Shown here in pieces: positions 25,640 through 34,745 of a stretch of 64,000 nucleotides of DNA. Where the stretch lies: the NCBI RefSeq assembly GCF_001440395.1, contig NZ_LLXZ01000105.1:1-64000 (forward strand). The letters run 5' to 3'. Position 1 is the stretch's first letter; each line of letters starts with the position of its first letter. The DNA is from Bradyrhizobium jicamae (lineage in GTDB: Bacteria > Pseudomonadota > Alphaproteobacteria > Rhizobiales > Xanthobacteraceae). The notes under the pieces are model-generated. The model was not told the origin of the DNA. It worked only from the letters and a program-made list of their open reading frames with translations, and did no database searches. A program made the translations under genes and the position numbers.

Positions 25640-26899
25640 ATGGCGGCAAAGCGGCGCTCACCAGGCACCACGAGAACGGTCAAGAAGCGGCGCGCGAAGA
25701 AAAAACGCGTATCCAGCGCCGCGGCAAACATGCGCGGTGCGCGCAAGTCTGCCGTCGCGGCCTCCAGCATGGTCGAGACTGCGCTTGCCGCCTTCGCGCA
25801 TGAGGTCCGCACGCCGCTCACGGGCATTCTGGCGATCAGCAATCTCCTGGCGACCTCTGAACTCGACGAGCGCGAACGGCGCTGGGTCGACACCATCAAG
25901 GCGGGCGCCGAACATCTGGCGAGCCTGGCGACCCTGTTCGTCGACGCCGCGCGCAGCGGTGGTCCCGGGCTCAAGGTCCGGCAGGACTTCTTCGACCTGC
26001 GCACGCTCGCCCGCAACGCCGGCGATTCGCTGACCGGGCGCGCGGCGGCGAAGGGCCTGCAGTCGTCGGTGGTCCTCTCCGAAAAACTTCCGGCATTTGC
26101 CGTCGGCGATGCCGTCCGCCTGCGCGCTGCGGTGGAAAACCTGATCGACAATGCGGTGAAATTCACCGAACAGGGCAGCGTCGCGCTCCAGGTCACGCCC
26201 GTGCGCGCCCCAAAAGGCCGGGTCGCGGTCTCGTTCGCTGTCTCTGACAGCGGGATCGGCCTCACGCTCGGCGAAATCAAGCGCCTGTTCCGGCCGTTTT
26301 CGCAGGCCAATGTTTCCATCGCGTCGCGTTTCGGCGGCGCCGGCCTCGGCCTGTCGTCGGTCAAGCAACTGGCGCGCGCCATGGGTGGGGACGTCACGGT
26401 GACGCCACGGCGCGGCGGCGGCACCACTTTCACCCTCAATGTGGTGATGTCATCCGCAGGCGACGCCATGACGGCGGCGTCCGGCGCCAACGGCGAGGCA
26501 TCGATCGATTCGCCGCGGCCGCTGCGCCTGCTCAGCGTCGAAGACAATCCGTTCGGCCGCGTCGTGCTCAATTCGATCCTGACCGAACTCGGTCACCAGG
26601 CCGAGTTCATCGGCCAGGGCGAGGCGGCGCCCGACCGGCTCGCGCAAGGCGCATTCGATGCGGTGCTGATGGACATGGTTCTGCCGGGGATCGACGGCGT
26701 CGAGGCCATCCGGCGCATTCGTGCGCTCTCCGCGCCGCTCGGGCGCATTCCGATCATCGGCATATCCGGCCGCGGCGAGGACGAGGCGGCGTCGCGCGCC
26801 GCCGGCGCCGACATCTTCCTGGTCAAGCCTGTGTCTCCGCGCGCTTTGGCGACTGCGCTGCATGAAGCGACAGCCCCTTCGGCAATTGCGACTTCATGA
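25640..26899 (+). CDS. Cytosolic hybrid histidine kinase with receiver domain
   Basis: 419 residues from an ATG at 25640 (AGGGGG before it). A Lys/Arg-rich tail (1-37) with no sensor domain and no transmembrane segment precedes the dimerisation/phosphoacceptor helix (AFAHEVRTPLTGI, His54) and the HATPase domain (ENLIDNAVKF for the N box, SDSGIGL, FGGAGLGLSSV). A C-terminal REC domain has the phospho-Asp at 345 (LMDMVLPG). It resembles HWE/BarA-like hybrids but has no input domain, so its trigger is unknown. Its last 77 bases overlap the convergent BrkB gene. Confidence 0.9.
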   Translation: MAAKRRSPGTTRTVKKRRAKKKRVSSAAANMRGARKSAVAASSMVETALAAFAHEVRTPLTGILAISNLLATSELDERERRWVDTIKAGAEHLASLATLFVDAARSGGPGLKVRQDFFDLRTLARNAGDSLTGRAAAKGLQSSVVLSEKLPAFAVGDAVRLRAAVENLIDNAVKFTEQGSVALQVTPVRAPKGRVAVSFAVSDSGIGLTLGEIKRLFRPFSQANVSIASRFGGAGLGLSSVKQLARAMGGDVTVTPRRGGGTTFTLNVVMSSAGDAMTAASGANGEASIDSPRPLRLLSVEDNPFGRVVLNSILTELGHQAEFIGQGEAAPDRLAQGAFDAVLMDMVLPGIDGVEAIRRIRALSAPLGRIPIIGISGRGEDEAASRAAGADIFLVKPVSPRALATALHEATAPSAIATS

Positions 26900-27716
26900 T
26901 CGCCGCGTTCAGTTCGCCGCCAAAGACGAAAATCGCCGAAATGAAATACAGAAACACCAGCGCGATGATGACCGAGGCGAGCCCCGCATACATCGTCACG
27001 TAGTTGCTGGCGAACCGCGCCAGATACTGGCCGAACACGATCCCCGAGATCAGCGAGGCCACCATCGTGAACACGATGCCGGGAAGGATCTGCAGAAACC
27101 TTCGCCGGCCGCAGGGCAGCCAGGCATGCAGCACGAACAGCGCCACTATCATCGCCGTGATGGTGATGCCGTAGCGGGCGAAAAACAGGATTCTTTCGTT
27201 GCTCTCGATGAAGAACGGAATGTGGCGGCGCGCCGTCTCCAGGATCAGCGGACCGAGCACGATCAGGAACGCCATCAACAGCGACGTGATGGCGGCGAGC
27301 AGCGTATAGCCGATCGATTCCAGCCGCAGCCAGTACCAGGCCCGCGGCTCGACCACCGAATAGGCGCGGTTCAATGCAACCCGCAGGGCCTCGACGCCGT
27401 TGGAGGCGAAATAGACCGCCAGCACCGCGCCGACGGTCAGGATGTCGCCGCGCGCGGTGGTCAGCACGTCGTGGATTTCGCCCGACAGCGCGTCCGCGAC
27501 CTGCTGCGGCCAGGTCTGCAGCAACAGGCCGATCGCGCCGTCCGCAAGTTCCTTGGAGCCGAAAAAGCCGGCCAGCGACGTCAGCACGATCAGGAACGGA
27601 AACAGCGCCATCAATATCGACAGCGCGATATGGCTCGCGATCGCCCAGCCGTCATCGGCGAGGAACGTGTAAAACGCCTCCATCACGACGAGGTAGACGT
27701 AGCGAATGAACCTCAC
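26823..27716 (-). CDS. YihY/BrkB-family inner-membrane protein
   Basis: 297 residues with about six transmembrane helices. The family block ALSILMALFPFLIVLTSLAGFFG near residue 33 and the later WLRLESIGYTLLAAITSLLMA identify the YihY/BrkB (formerly RNase BN-like) family, whose exact function is unsettled. The 3' end overlaps the 3' end of the convergent histidine kinase gene by 77 bases, so both reading frames use the same DNA. Start ATG 27716. Confidence 0.85.
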   Translation of the reverse strand: MRFIRYVYLVVMEAFYTFLADDGWAIASHIALSILMALFPFLIVLTSLAGFFGSKELADGAIGLLLQTWPQQVADALSGEIHDVLTTARGDILTVGAVLAVYFASNGVEALRVALNRAYSVVEPRAWYWLRLESIGYTLLAAITSLLMAFLIVLGPLILETARRHIPFFIESNERILFFARYGITITAMIVALFVLHAWLPCGRRRFLQILPGIVFTMVASLISGIVFGQYLARFASNYVTMYAGLASVIIALVFLYFISAIFVFGGELNAAIMKSQLPKGLSLHAAQSPKRAETQA

Positions 27717-27862
27717 ATCTCACCTCGATCAGGATGCGACGACGCGGTCCCAAAACTTGGGCTAACATCTGATATTACTGGACTAAAGGCCAGACCGTCG
27801 AGCGGCTGTAGGAGGGTTGTCAACGTGTGGAAGTCGGCGGTTCGCGGTGTTATGTAGCGCCA

Positions 27863-28057
27863 ATGACATCCTTTCTGAGTTCGATCGTTCTTCCCATCGC
27901 GGTTGCGGCCGTGGCTATCGTGCTGGTGCTCGGCCTCATCAACATGATGCGGGGCGGCCCGCCGAGCCGTTCGCAGCATCTGATGCGGCTTCGTGTGTTG
28001 CTGCAGTTCGTTGCCATCGTCATCACCATGGTCGTGGTCTGGGCGATAGGCAGATAA
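27863..28057 (+). CDS. Small twin-transmembrane protein (HIG1-like)
   Basis: 64 residues with two hydrophobic helices (about 5-28 and 45-62) joined by a short basic loop containing MMRGGPPSRSQ and RLRVLLQFVAI. It resembles the HIG1-domain twin-TM proteins of alphaproteobacteria, which are often near the adenosyltransferase gene. It is 24 bases upstream of that gene on the same strand. Its role is unknown; some HIG1 proteins act near respiratory complexes. Confidence 0.7.
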   Translation: MTSFLSSIVLPIAVAAVAIVLVLGLINMMRGGPPSRSQHLMRLRVLLQFVAIVITMVVVWAIGR

Positions 28058-28081
28058 AGGCGAGATAAGGGAGACAGGCCG

Positions 28082-28654
28082 ATGGTCGTGCTCAACCGCA
28101 TCTATACCAAGACCGGCGACGACGGCACCACTGCGCTCGGCAGCGGCGAACGCCGCCAGAAATACGATCTGCGCATCAGTGCCTACGGCACCGTGGACGA
28201 AACCAACGCGGCCATCGGCGTGGTACGGCTGCATCTCGGCGATTTCAGCGAGCTTGATGCGATGCTGGGCCGGATCCAGAACGACCTGTTCGATCTCGGG
28301 GCCGACCTCGCGGTGCCCCAGCGCGAGGGCAAGGCCGAGCGCTTGAGGATGCTGGCGAGCCAGGTCGAACGGCTCGAGCGCGATATCGATGGGCTCAACG
28401 AGCATCTCGCGCCGCTGACCTCGTTCGTGCTGCCCGGCGGCACCCCCGCTGCCGCATACCTGCATCTCGCCCGCACCATATGCCGCAGAGCGGAACGGAT
28501 CATGGTGGAACTCGCCGCCAACCCCGAGGAGCCGGTCAGCGCGGCCGCCATTCAGTATATGAACCGACTGTCGGATTTTCTGTTCGTCGCCAGCCGTGCC
28601 ATGAACGATAATGGGGCCGGAGACGTGTTGTGGGTGCCGGGTCAGAACCGTTAA
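28082..28654 (+). CDS. Cob(I)alamin adenosyltransferase, PduO type
   Basis: 190 residues. The ATP-binding N-terminus reads RIYTKTGDDGTTALGSGERR and the body has ISAYGTVDETNAAIG and the ICRRAERIMVEL helix, the signatures of PduO-type ATP:co(I)rrinoid adenosyltransferases. The enzyme adenosylates cob(I)alamin to give coenzyme B12 for mutases. It follows the HIG1-like gene. No cobalamin riboswitch was visible upstream. Confidence 0.92.
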   Translation: MVVLNRIYTKTGDDGTTALGSGERRQKYDLRISAYGTVDETNAAIGVVRLHLGDFSELDAMLGRIQNDLFDLGADLAVPQREGKAERLRMLASQVERLERDIDGLNEHLAPLTSFVLPGGTPAAAYLHLARTICRRAERIMVELAANPEEPVSAAAIQYMNRLSDFLFVASRAMNDNGAGDVLWVPGQNR

Positions 28655-28790
28655 GGTAGGCCTGATCCGGGGCCGATTTTTGCCTTTCGCGCGTTGACCG
28701 CCGATAGCGGGACCTTTAGGTTCCGCGCCGAAGCCGATAGCTAGCTAATAGCAAGCCAGTAAACCCCAGAATTGAAGCGAAAGAGGATCG

Positions 28791-29540
28791 ATGAAGGTTC
28801 TTGTGCCGGTAAAGCGGGTAGTCGATTACAACGTCAAGGTCCGCGTCAAGAGCGACGGAACGGGCGTGGAACTGGCCAACGTCAAGATGTCGATGAATCC
28901 GTTCGACGAAATTGCCGTCGAGGAAGCGTTGCGGCTGAAGGAAGCCGGCAAGGCGACCGAAGTGGTCGTGGTGTCGATCGGCCCGGTGCAGGCTTCGGAG
29001 ACCATCCGGACCGGCCTTGCGATGGGCGCCGACCGCGGCATTCTGGTCAAGGCCGAAGGCAACGTCGAGCCGCTCGCGGTCGCGAAGATTCTCAAGGCGG
29101 TCGCCGACGCGGAGAAGCCCGGCCTCATCATTCTCGGCAAGCAGGCGATCGACGACGACAGCAACCAGACCGGCCAGATGTTGGCCGCGCTGCTTGGCTG
29201 GTCGCAGGCGACCTTTGCCTCCAAGCTCGAAGTCGAAGGCAGCGACTTCAAGGTCACGCGCGAAGTCGATGGCGGCCTGCAGACCGTGCAGTTGAAGGGG
29301 CCGGCGATCGTCACCACCGACCTTCGCCTGAACGAGCCGCGCTATGCGTCGCTGCCCAACATCATGAAGGCGAAGAAGAAGCCGATCGACGACAAGAACG
29401 CGTCCGATTACGGCGTCGATCTCACGCCGCATCTCGAAGTGCTCAAGACGGCGGAACCGCCCGGCCGCAAGGGAGGCGTCAAGGTCAAGGACGTCGCTGA
29501 GCTCGTATCCAAACTCAAGACCGAAGCCGGGGTTCTCTGA
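28791..29540 (+). CDS. etfB: Electron transfer flavoprotein subunit beta
   Basis: 249 residues. Starts [20 protein letters not shown], with [20 protein letters not shown] and the AMP-binding [15 protein letters not shown] region; all are EtfB signatures. With EtfA it accepts electrons from acyl-CoA dehydrogenases and passes them to ETF:ubiquinone oxidoreductase. Its stop overlaps the start of etfA (TGATG). A GAGGATCG stretch lies just before the ATG. Confidence 0.97.
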   Translation: MKVLVPVKRVVDYNVKVRVKSDGTGVELANVKMSMNPFDEIAVEEALRLKEAGKATEVVVVSIGPVQASETIRTGLAMGADRGILVKAEGNVEPLAVAKILKAVADAEKPGLIILGKQAIDDDSNQTGQMLAALLGWSQATFASKLEVEGSDFKVTREVDGGLQTVQLKGPAIVTTDLRLNEPRYASLPNIMKAKKKPIDDKNASDYGVDLTPHLEVLKTAEPPGRKGGVKVKDVAELVSKLKTEAGVL

Positions 29541-30484
29541 TGACGACGCTGCTGATTGCCGAACACGACAATGCATCGATCAAGGACGCCACCAACAAGA
29601 CGCTGACGGCAGCCGCCGCGCTCGGTGCCGACGTGCATGTGCTGGTTGCCGGCGAGAACGCCAAGGGCGCGGCCGATGCCGCCTCCAAGCTTGCCGGCGT
29701 CAAGAAGGTGCTGCTGGCGGACAACGCCGCCTACGCCCATGACCTGGCCGAGCCGCTGGCCGCGCTGATCGTATCGCTGGCGCCGTCCTACGACGCCTTC
29801 GTCGCGCCCGCGACCTCGCGCTTCAAGAACGTGATGCCGCGCGTGGCCGCACTGCTCGACGTGATGCAGGTGTCTGAAATCATCAAGGTGGTTTCGCCTG
29901 ACACCTTCGAGCGGCCGATCTATGCCGGCAACGCGATCCAGACGGTGAAGTCCAAGGACGCCAAGAAGGTCATCACGGTGCGTACCTCGACCTTCGCCGC
30001 GGCCGGTGACGGTGGCAGCGCGCCGGTCGAGAGCGCCGCAGCCGCGGCCGATCCGGGCCTTTCCAGTTTCGTCGGCGAGGAGGTCGCCAAGAGCGATCGT
30101 CCGGAGCTGACCTCGGCCAAGATCATCGTGTCGGGCGGCCGGGCCATGCAGAGCCGCGAGAACTTTGCCAAATATATCGAGCCGCTCGCCGACAAGCTCG
30201 GCGCCGGCGTCGGCGCCTCGCGCGCCGCGGTCGATGCCGGCTACGCGCCGAACGACTGGCAGGTCGGCCAGACCGGCAAGGTGGTCGCCCCGGAACTCTA
30301 TGTCGCGATCGGCATTTCCGGCGCGATCCAGCATCTCGCCGGCATGAAGGATTCCAAGGTGATCGTTGCGATCAACAAGGATGAAGACGCGCCGATCTTC
30401 CAGGTTGCCGATTACGGCCTGGTCGCGGACCTCTATCAGGCGGTTCCTGAGCTGACCGAGGCGCTCGGCAAGCTCGGGAAGTAA
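29540..30484 (+). CDS. etfA: Electron transfer flavoprotein subunit alpha
   Basis: 314 residues; begins in the stop codon of etfB. The C-terminal FAD-binding part is complete: [50 protein letters not shown] and VINKDE-like [17 protein letters not shown]. It forms the ETF heterodimer. A strong hairpin follows at 30499-30527. The downstream dehydrogenase gene may be expressed separately. Confidence 0.97.
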   Translation: MTTLLIAEHDNASIKDATNKTLTAAAALGADVHVLVAGENAKGAADAASKLAGVKKVLLADNAAYAHDLAEPLAALIVSLAPSYDAFVAPATSRFKNVMPRVAALLDVMQVSEIIKVVSPDTFERPIYAGNAIQTVKSKDAKKVITVRTSTFAAAGDGGSAPVESAAAAADPGLSSFVGEEVAKSDRPELTSAKIIVSGGRAMQSRENFAKYIEPLADKLGAGVGASRAAVDAGYAPNDWQVGQTGKVVAPELYVAIGISGAIQHLAGMKDSKVIVAINKDEDAPIFQVADYGLVADLYQAVPELTEALGKLGK

Positions 30485-30498
30485 AAATAAGGCCAAAC

Positions 30499-30527
30499 AT
30501 CGGCCGGACGCGCAACGTCCGGCCGAT
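30499..30527. terminator. Hairpin after etfBA
   Basis: A perfect 12-bp stem (30499-30510 with 30516-30527) around a 5-base loop, directly after the etfA stop. Only a weak T run follows, so it may terminate partially or stabilise the etfBA transcript. Confidence 0.6.
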
Positions 30528-30680
30528 CATTTACCTTAAGCGGTTGCGGGCGAAGTGGATTAAGCTTCGCGTGACGAATACGTGCCAATGGTGGGACTGA
30601 AACCTCGCGCCTGATGATATCGTAACTGAGGTTTGGAGATGAACAGGCGCGATGTGCGCGCCGTTCCGGTGGATGACAAG

Positions 30681-31562
30681 ATGGCGGTGACAATCAAGAA
30701 GGTCGGCGTGATCGGTTCGGGCCAGATGGGCAACGGTATCGCACATGTGGCGGCGCTCGCCGGCTACGACGTGGTGCTCAACGACGTCTCCGACGAACGG
30801 CTTAAATCGGCGATGGCGACGATCAACGGCCATTTGTCGCGCCAGGTCGCCAAGCTGACCATCACCGAGGATGCGCGCAAAAAGGCGCTGGACCGGATCA
30901 CCTCCGCCGGCACGCTCGACGGGCTTTCGGATTGCGACCTCGTGATCGAGACTGCGGTCGAAAAGGAAGAGGTCAAGCGCAAGATATTCCATGAGCTCTG
31001 CGCGGTGCTGAAGCCGGAGGCGATCGTCGCCACCAACTCGTCGTCGATCTCGATCACCCGGCTCGCCGCGTCGACCGACCGTCCCGAGCGCTTCATCGGC
31101 ATTCACTTCATGAATCCGGTGCCGCAGATGGAGCTGGTCGAACTGATCCGCGGCATTGCCACCGATGACAACACCTTCGACACCGCCAAGGAATTTGTCG
31201 GCAAGCTCGGCAAGCAGGTCGCGGTTTCAGAGGATTTCCCGGCCTTCATCGTCAACCGCATCCTGCTGCCGATGATCAACGAGGCGATCTACACGCTCTA
31301 TGAGGGCGTCGGAAACGTCGAGGCGATCGATGCTGCCATGAAGCTCGGTGCGCACCACCCGATGGGCCCGCTGGAATTGGCCGATTTCATCGGCCTCGAT
31401 ACCTGTTTGTCGATCATGCAGGTGCTACACGAAGGGCTGGCGGATTCGAAGTACCGGCCGTGCCCGCTGCTGGTGAAATATGTCGAGGCCGGTTGGTTGG
31501 GGCGCAAAACCCAGCGCGGCTTCTACGACTACCGCGGCGACAAGCCGGTTCCGACGCGCTAG
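30681..31562 (+). CDS. 3-hydroxybutyryl-CoA dehydrogenase
   Basis: 293 residues from MAVTIKK, the usual length of this family. NAD-binding GxGxxG is VIGSGQMGNGIAHVAA; the catalytic histidine-containing block is GIHFMNPVPQMELVELIRG; SEDFPAFIVNRILLPMINEAI and the C-terminal LGAHHPMGPLELADFIGLD are present. It reversibly oxidises 3-hydroxybutyryl-CoA in fatty-acid/PHB metabolism and lies beside etfBA. A start at 30639 (GAGG upstream) would add 14 residues; the shorter form is preferred because the domain begins there. Confidence 0.93.
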   Translation: MAVTIKKVGVIGSGQMGNGIAHVAALAGYDVVLNDVSDERLKSAMATINGHLSRQVAKLTITEDARKKALDRITSAGTLDGLSDCDLVIETAVEKEEVKRKIFHELCAVLKPEAIVATNSSSISITRLAASTDRPERFIGIHFMNPVPQMELVELIRGIATDDNTFDTAKEFVGKLGKQVAVSEDFPAFIVNRILLPMINEAIYTLYEGVGNVEAIDAAMKLGAHHPMGPLELADFIGLDTCLSIMQVLHEGLADSKYRPCPLLVKYVEAGWLGRKTQRGFYDYRGDKPVPTR

Positions 31563-31581
31563 AGCAACGCAGCCTCGATGC

Positions 31582-31668
31582 CGTAGGTGGGCAAAGCGCA
31601 GCGTGCCCACCATGCCTCGACATATATCGCTCGAAATGGTGGGCACGCTTCGCTTTGCCCACCCTACG
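31582..31668. repeat. Dispersed palindromic repeat, family B, copy 1
   Basis: Inverted arms around GTGGGCAAAGCG...GTGCCCACC (left 31583-31613, right 31636-31667). A second copy lies at 50166-50253. Intergenic, just after the dehydrogenase gene; may act as a transcript hairpin. Confidence 0.8.
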
Positions 31669-31791
31669 TTTGGAACACGCGCAGCGTGTCGTCAGACGTG
31701 CATTCGCGCGCATGCTAACTTTTCTCCCATCTCCAGACTTCGTTAACCGGTGCCGGGGTAGGGTGCCCCACGTTTTTGGGAGTGCTGCGTT

Positions 31792-31980
31792 ATGGATATG
31801 ATGGCTATGGTTTCGAGCATGCTCAGCATGCAGGCGGCGGGTACGCAGCAGCAGATCCAGACCTCGATCATCAAGCAGAACGCAGACGCCGAGAAAATGG
31901 CGGTCCAGACGCTGCTGGGCACGCCCTCGACGGCCAATCTCGCCCCCGGCGTCGGCGGCAATCTCAATATTTCGGCCTGA
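31792..31980 (+). CDS. Small YjfB-like putative motility protein
   Basis: 62 residues beginning MDMMAMVSSMLSMQAAG, then a stretch of Gln-rich helix and a VQTLLGTPST segment. This pattern is that of the YjfB family (putative motility protein) found in flagellated bacteria. GGGAG is about 10 bases before ATG 31792. No flagellar gene is near, so its role here is only a family inference. Confidence 0.6.
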   Translation: MDMMAMVSSMLSMQAAGTQQQIQTSIIKQNADAEKMAVQTLLGTPSTANLAPGVGGNLNISA

Positions 31981-32003
31981 GCGAAATCTGGCGCACTATT
32001 AGA

Positions 32004-32131
32004 CCCTCATGGTGAGGAGGCGCATTAGCGCCGTCTCCGGACGATGCTTTGCATCGCCGGGAGAACCATGTGGCCCGGCTGGTGCCTTTCATCCTTCGAG
32101 ACGCCGCTGACGCGGCTCCTCAGGATGAGGT
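32004..32131. repeat. Dispersed palindromic repeat, family C
   Basis: Imperfect palindromes around CTCATGGTGAGG and CATCCTTCGAGACGC...CTCAGGATGAGG (32090-32130), a third repeat family, between the convergent YjfB-like and tlpA genes. Could terminate both transcripts. Confidence 0.6.
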
Positions 32132-32166
32132 CTGGCAGGTGAAGGGCGCTCCCAACCGATCCATCG

Positions 32167-32853
32167 CTAAGACCCCGCCTTCATCGGCTGCATGGCGGCC
32201 TTGATCAGCTTGATGGCGTCCTCGCTGGCCCATTCGGCGGGGCCGGCAAGAGTGGCGATTTCGCAGCCCTGGGTGTCGATCAGCACCGAAGTCGGCATGC
32301 CCAGCGCCTTGCCTACGTTCTTAAGATCCTGAAAAACCTTGGCTTTCTGGTCGGCGAAATAGCCGAGCCGGGTCAGATTGGCCTCTTTCAGGAAGTTTTT
32401 CGGTTTCTCGGCGTCGCGGGTGTCGATGTTGATGGCGACCACCTCGAAATCCTTGCCGCCCAGCTTGGTCTGCAGGCTCTCCAGCGCCGGCATTTCCTTC
32501 CGGCAGGGCACGCACCAGGTGGCCCACAGGTTCACCAGCACGGTCTTGCCGCGCCATTCCGACAGTTTCCTCGGTTTGCCCTCGGCGTCGTCGAAGGCGA
32601 GGTCGGGGAGCCGCAGCGGGGTCGTCGCCATGGTCAACGCCGCCACCTCGCCATGCGCCAGCGGCCCGATCTTGCGGGCCAGTTCGACCGCTGCCGTGCA
32701 GGTGGGATCGCGGCTGGCGCGCTTGAAACCGCCGAGCCCGTAAAACAGGCCTATTCCGACCACGCCTGCAGCCACCACCGCGCCGATGGCGATCGGAATC
32801 CGGCGCGTCTTTGCCGGGCGGGGCGGGGGCATTTCGGGCATATCGTTTGTCAT
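32167..32853 (-). CDS. tlpA: Membrane-anchored thiol:disulfide reductase TlpA
   Basis: 228 residues. A single N-terminal membrane anchor (about 19-41) precedes a thioredoxin domain with active site WCVPCR (Cys114 and Cys117). The region [23 protein letters not shown] and the closing [15 protein letters not shown] follow Bradyrhizobium TlpA very closely. TlpA keeps copper-binding proteins reduced for cytochrome aa3 assembly. It is divergent from argH and ends at a palindromic repeat, the arrangement reported for Bradyrhizobium. Confidence 0.95.
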   Translation of the reverse strand: MTNDMPEMPPPRPAKTRRIPIAIGAVVAAGVVGIGLFYGLGGFKRASRDPTCTAAVELARKIGPLAHGEVAALTMATTPLRLPDLAFDDAEGKPRKLSEWRGKTVLVNLWATWCVPCRKEMPALESLQTKLGGKDFEVVAINIDTRDAEKPKNFLKEANLTRLGYFADQKAKVFQDLKNVGKALGMPTSVLIDTQGCEIATLAGPAEWASEDAIKLIKAAMQPMKAGS

Positions 32854-32965
32854 CCTGTATCAGTTACGGCTATGCAGGGCGCAAGATTACGGTCGAGTTA
32901 CGGCTGAAACCGGCCCGGCGTTTCGCCGAACTCTCGACGATATAGATGGCAAGGCACGGGAAGTC

Positions 32966-34357
32966 ATGAGCAACAAGATGTGGGGCGGCCGGTTCACCGA
33001 GCGTCCCGATGCGATCATGGAGGAAATCAACGTCTCGATTGACGTCGACCGTCACCTCTATGCCCAGGACATCGCCGCATCCAAGGCCCACGCCGCGATG
33101 CTGGCGGCGCAAGGCATTATCACCGCGGGTGATGCGAAAAATATCGGCAAGGGTCTAGACACGATTTTGTCAGAAATCGCCAAGGGCGGCTTCGACTTCA
33201 AGCGTGCGCTCGAAGACATCCATATGAATGTCGAGAGCCGGCTGTCCGAACTGATCGGGCCCGCCGCGGGGCGGCTGCACACCGCGCGCTCGCGCAATGA
33301 CCAGGTCGCGACCGATTTCCGTCTCTATGTCCGCGACACGATCGACGAGACGGATGCGGCGCTGGCCGCCTTCCAGCACGCGCTGGCCGAGCGGGCCGTG
33401 GAACATGCCGCGACCGTGATGCCGGGCTTCACCCATCTGCAGACCGCCCAGCCCGTGACCTTCGGGCATCATCTGCTGGCCTATGTCGAGATGGCCGCGC
33501 GCGACCGCGGCCGCTTTGCCGATGCGCGCAAGCGGCTGAACGAATCGCCGCTCGGCGCTGCCGCGCTCGCCGGAACCTCGTTCCCGATCGACCGGGCCGC
33601 GACCGCCAAAGCGCTCGGCTTCGACCGCCCGATGGCCAATTCGCTCGACGCGGTCTCGGATCGCGATTTCGTGCTCGAAACGCTCTCTGCAGCGTCGATC
33701 GCTGCCGTGCACATGTCACGCTTTGCCGAGGAAATCGTGATCTGGACCTCGCCGCTGGTCGGCCTGGTGCGGCTCTCCGACAAGTTCACCACAGGCTCCT
33801 CGATCATGCCGCAGAAGCGCAATCCGGATGCGGCCGAGCTGGTGCGCGCCAAGACCGGCCGGGTGATCGGCGCGCTCAACGCTCTCCTGATCGTGATGAA
33901 GGGCCTGCCGCTCGCCTATCAAAAGGACATGCAGGAGGACAAGCAGGGCGCGATGGAGGCGTTTGCCGCGCTCTCGCTGGCTATACGCGCCATGACCGGC
34001 ATGGTGATCGATCTCGTGCCCGACGAGAACAGGATGAAGGCCGCGGCCGGCGAGGGCTATGCCACCGCCACCGACCTCGCCGACTGGCTGGTGCGGACGC
34101 TGAAAATGCCGTTCCGCGACGCCCACCACGTCACCGGGCGAATCGTCGGCCTGGCGTCCGAGCAGGGCGTGGCGCTGCACGAACTGCCGCTGGAGGCGAT
34201 GCAGGAGGCCGAGCCCAAGATTACCGCCGACGCCCTGCGCGTGCTGTCTGTTGAGGCATCCGTGAAGAGCCGGACCAGCTATGGCGGCACCGCGCCGAAG
34301 AACGTGGCCTCGCAGGCCAAAGCCTGGCTGAAACGGCTGGAAAAAGAGCGAAAATAG
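32966..34357 (+). CDS. argH: Argininosuccinate lyase
   Basis: 463 residues, family length. The signature [12 protein letters not shown] is present (catalytic serine loop), with [13 protein letters not shown] and [19 protein letters not shown] blocks. Last step of arginine biosynthesis: argininosuccinate to arginine plus fumarate. The start ATG 32966 has GGGAAG before it and gives the normal [11 protein letters not shown]-terminus; a longer reading to 32786 would overlap the start of tlpA and is not supported. lptM follows 108 bases downstream. Confidence 0.97.
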   Translation: MSNKMWGGRFTERPDAIMEEINVSIDVDRHLYAQDIAASKAHAAMLAAQGIITAGDAKNIGKGLDTILSEIAKGGFDFKRALEDIHMNVESRLSELIGPAAGRLHTARSRNDQVATDFRLYVRDTIDETDAALAAFQHALAERAVEHAATVMPGFTHLQTAQPVTFGHHLLAYVEMAARDRGRFADARKRLNESPLGAAALAGTSFPIDRAATAKALGFDRPMANSLDAVSDRDFVLETLSAASIAAVHMSRFAEEIVIWTSPLVGLVRLSDKFTTGSSIMPQKRNPDAAELVRAKTGRVIGALNALLIVMKGLPLAYQKDMQEDKQGAMEAFAALSLAIRAMTGMVIDLVPDENRMKAAAGEGYATATDLADWLVRTLKMPFRDAHHVTGRIVGLASEQGVALHELPLEAMQEAEPKITADALRVLSVEASVKSRTSYGGTAPKNVASQAKAWLKRLEKERK

Positions 34358-34465
34358 GCCTGAAGAGAAAAATTTCGCTGCAATTTCATGGTTGTCAGTG
34401 GCCGATCGGCACTCGCCAGACCACGGCAATCTTTGTATGGTTCGGCGCGCATTGGGGATTTCGTC

Positions 34466-34732
34466 GTGATCAGTAACTACCGCCCGTCATCGTCGGGATG
34501 GGCCATCATCCTGTTGAGCGTGACCGCGCTCGCGCTCGGCGGCTGCGGACGCAAGGGCGGGCTCGATCTGCCGCCGAACGCGGCGTCGGCGCAGGCTCCG
34601 GTTACGTCGGATACCGAGGCCGAGCGCGCGGCGCAGCCCGGCGTGTTCAATTCTACCTACGGAACCGACGCCGGCCCCAGCGCCCCCAAAGGCGGCAAGA
34701 AGAAATTCGTTCTCGATCCGCTCTTGGACTGA
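34466..34732 (+). CDS. lptM: LPS translocon maturation chaperone-like lipoprotein LptM
   Basis: 88 residues from a GTG at 34466 (GGGGA seven bases upstream). A signal sequence ends in a lipobox LGGC, followed by GRKGGLDLPP, the LptM (YifL-type) signature. A short low-complexity tail ends with GGKKKFVLDPLLD. LptM stabilises the outer-membrane LptDE complex in E. coli. Position between argH and lysA is the conserved alphaproteobacterial order. Confidence 0.8.
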   Translation: MISNYRPSSSGWAIILLSVTALALGGCGRKGGLDLPPNAASAQAPVTSDTEAERAAQPGVFNSTYGTDAGPSAPKGGKKKFVLDPLLD

Positions 34733-34745
34733 GACTGAGCGCGCC

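Noticed and set aside
28058..28081. Cobalamin riboswitch before the adenosyltransferase
   Set aside because: Only 24 bases separate the HIG1-like stop from the start, too short for a riboswitch.
31582..32131. Repeat cluster as a CRISPR array
   Set aside because: Long inverted pairs, one or two copies, no regular spacer pattern and no cas genes.
32786..32965. N-terminal extension of ArgH
   Set aside because: It would overlap the start of tlpA on the other strand, and the family N-terminus starts at 32966.
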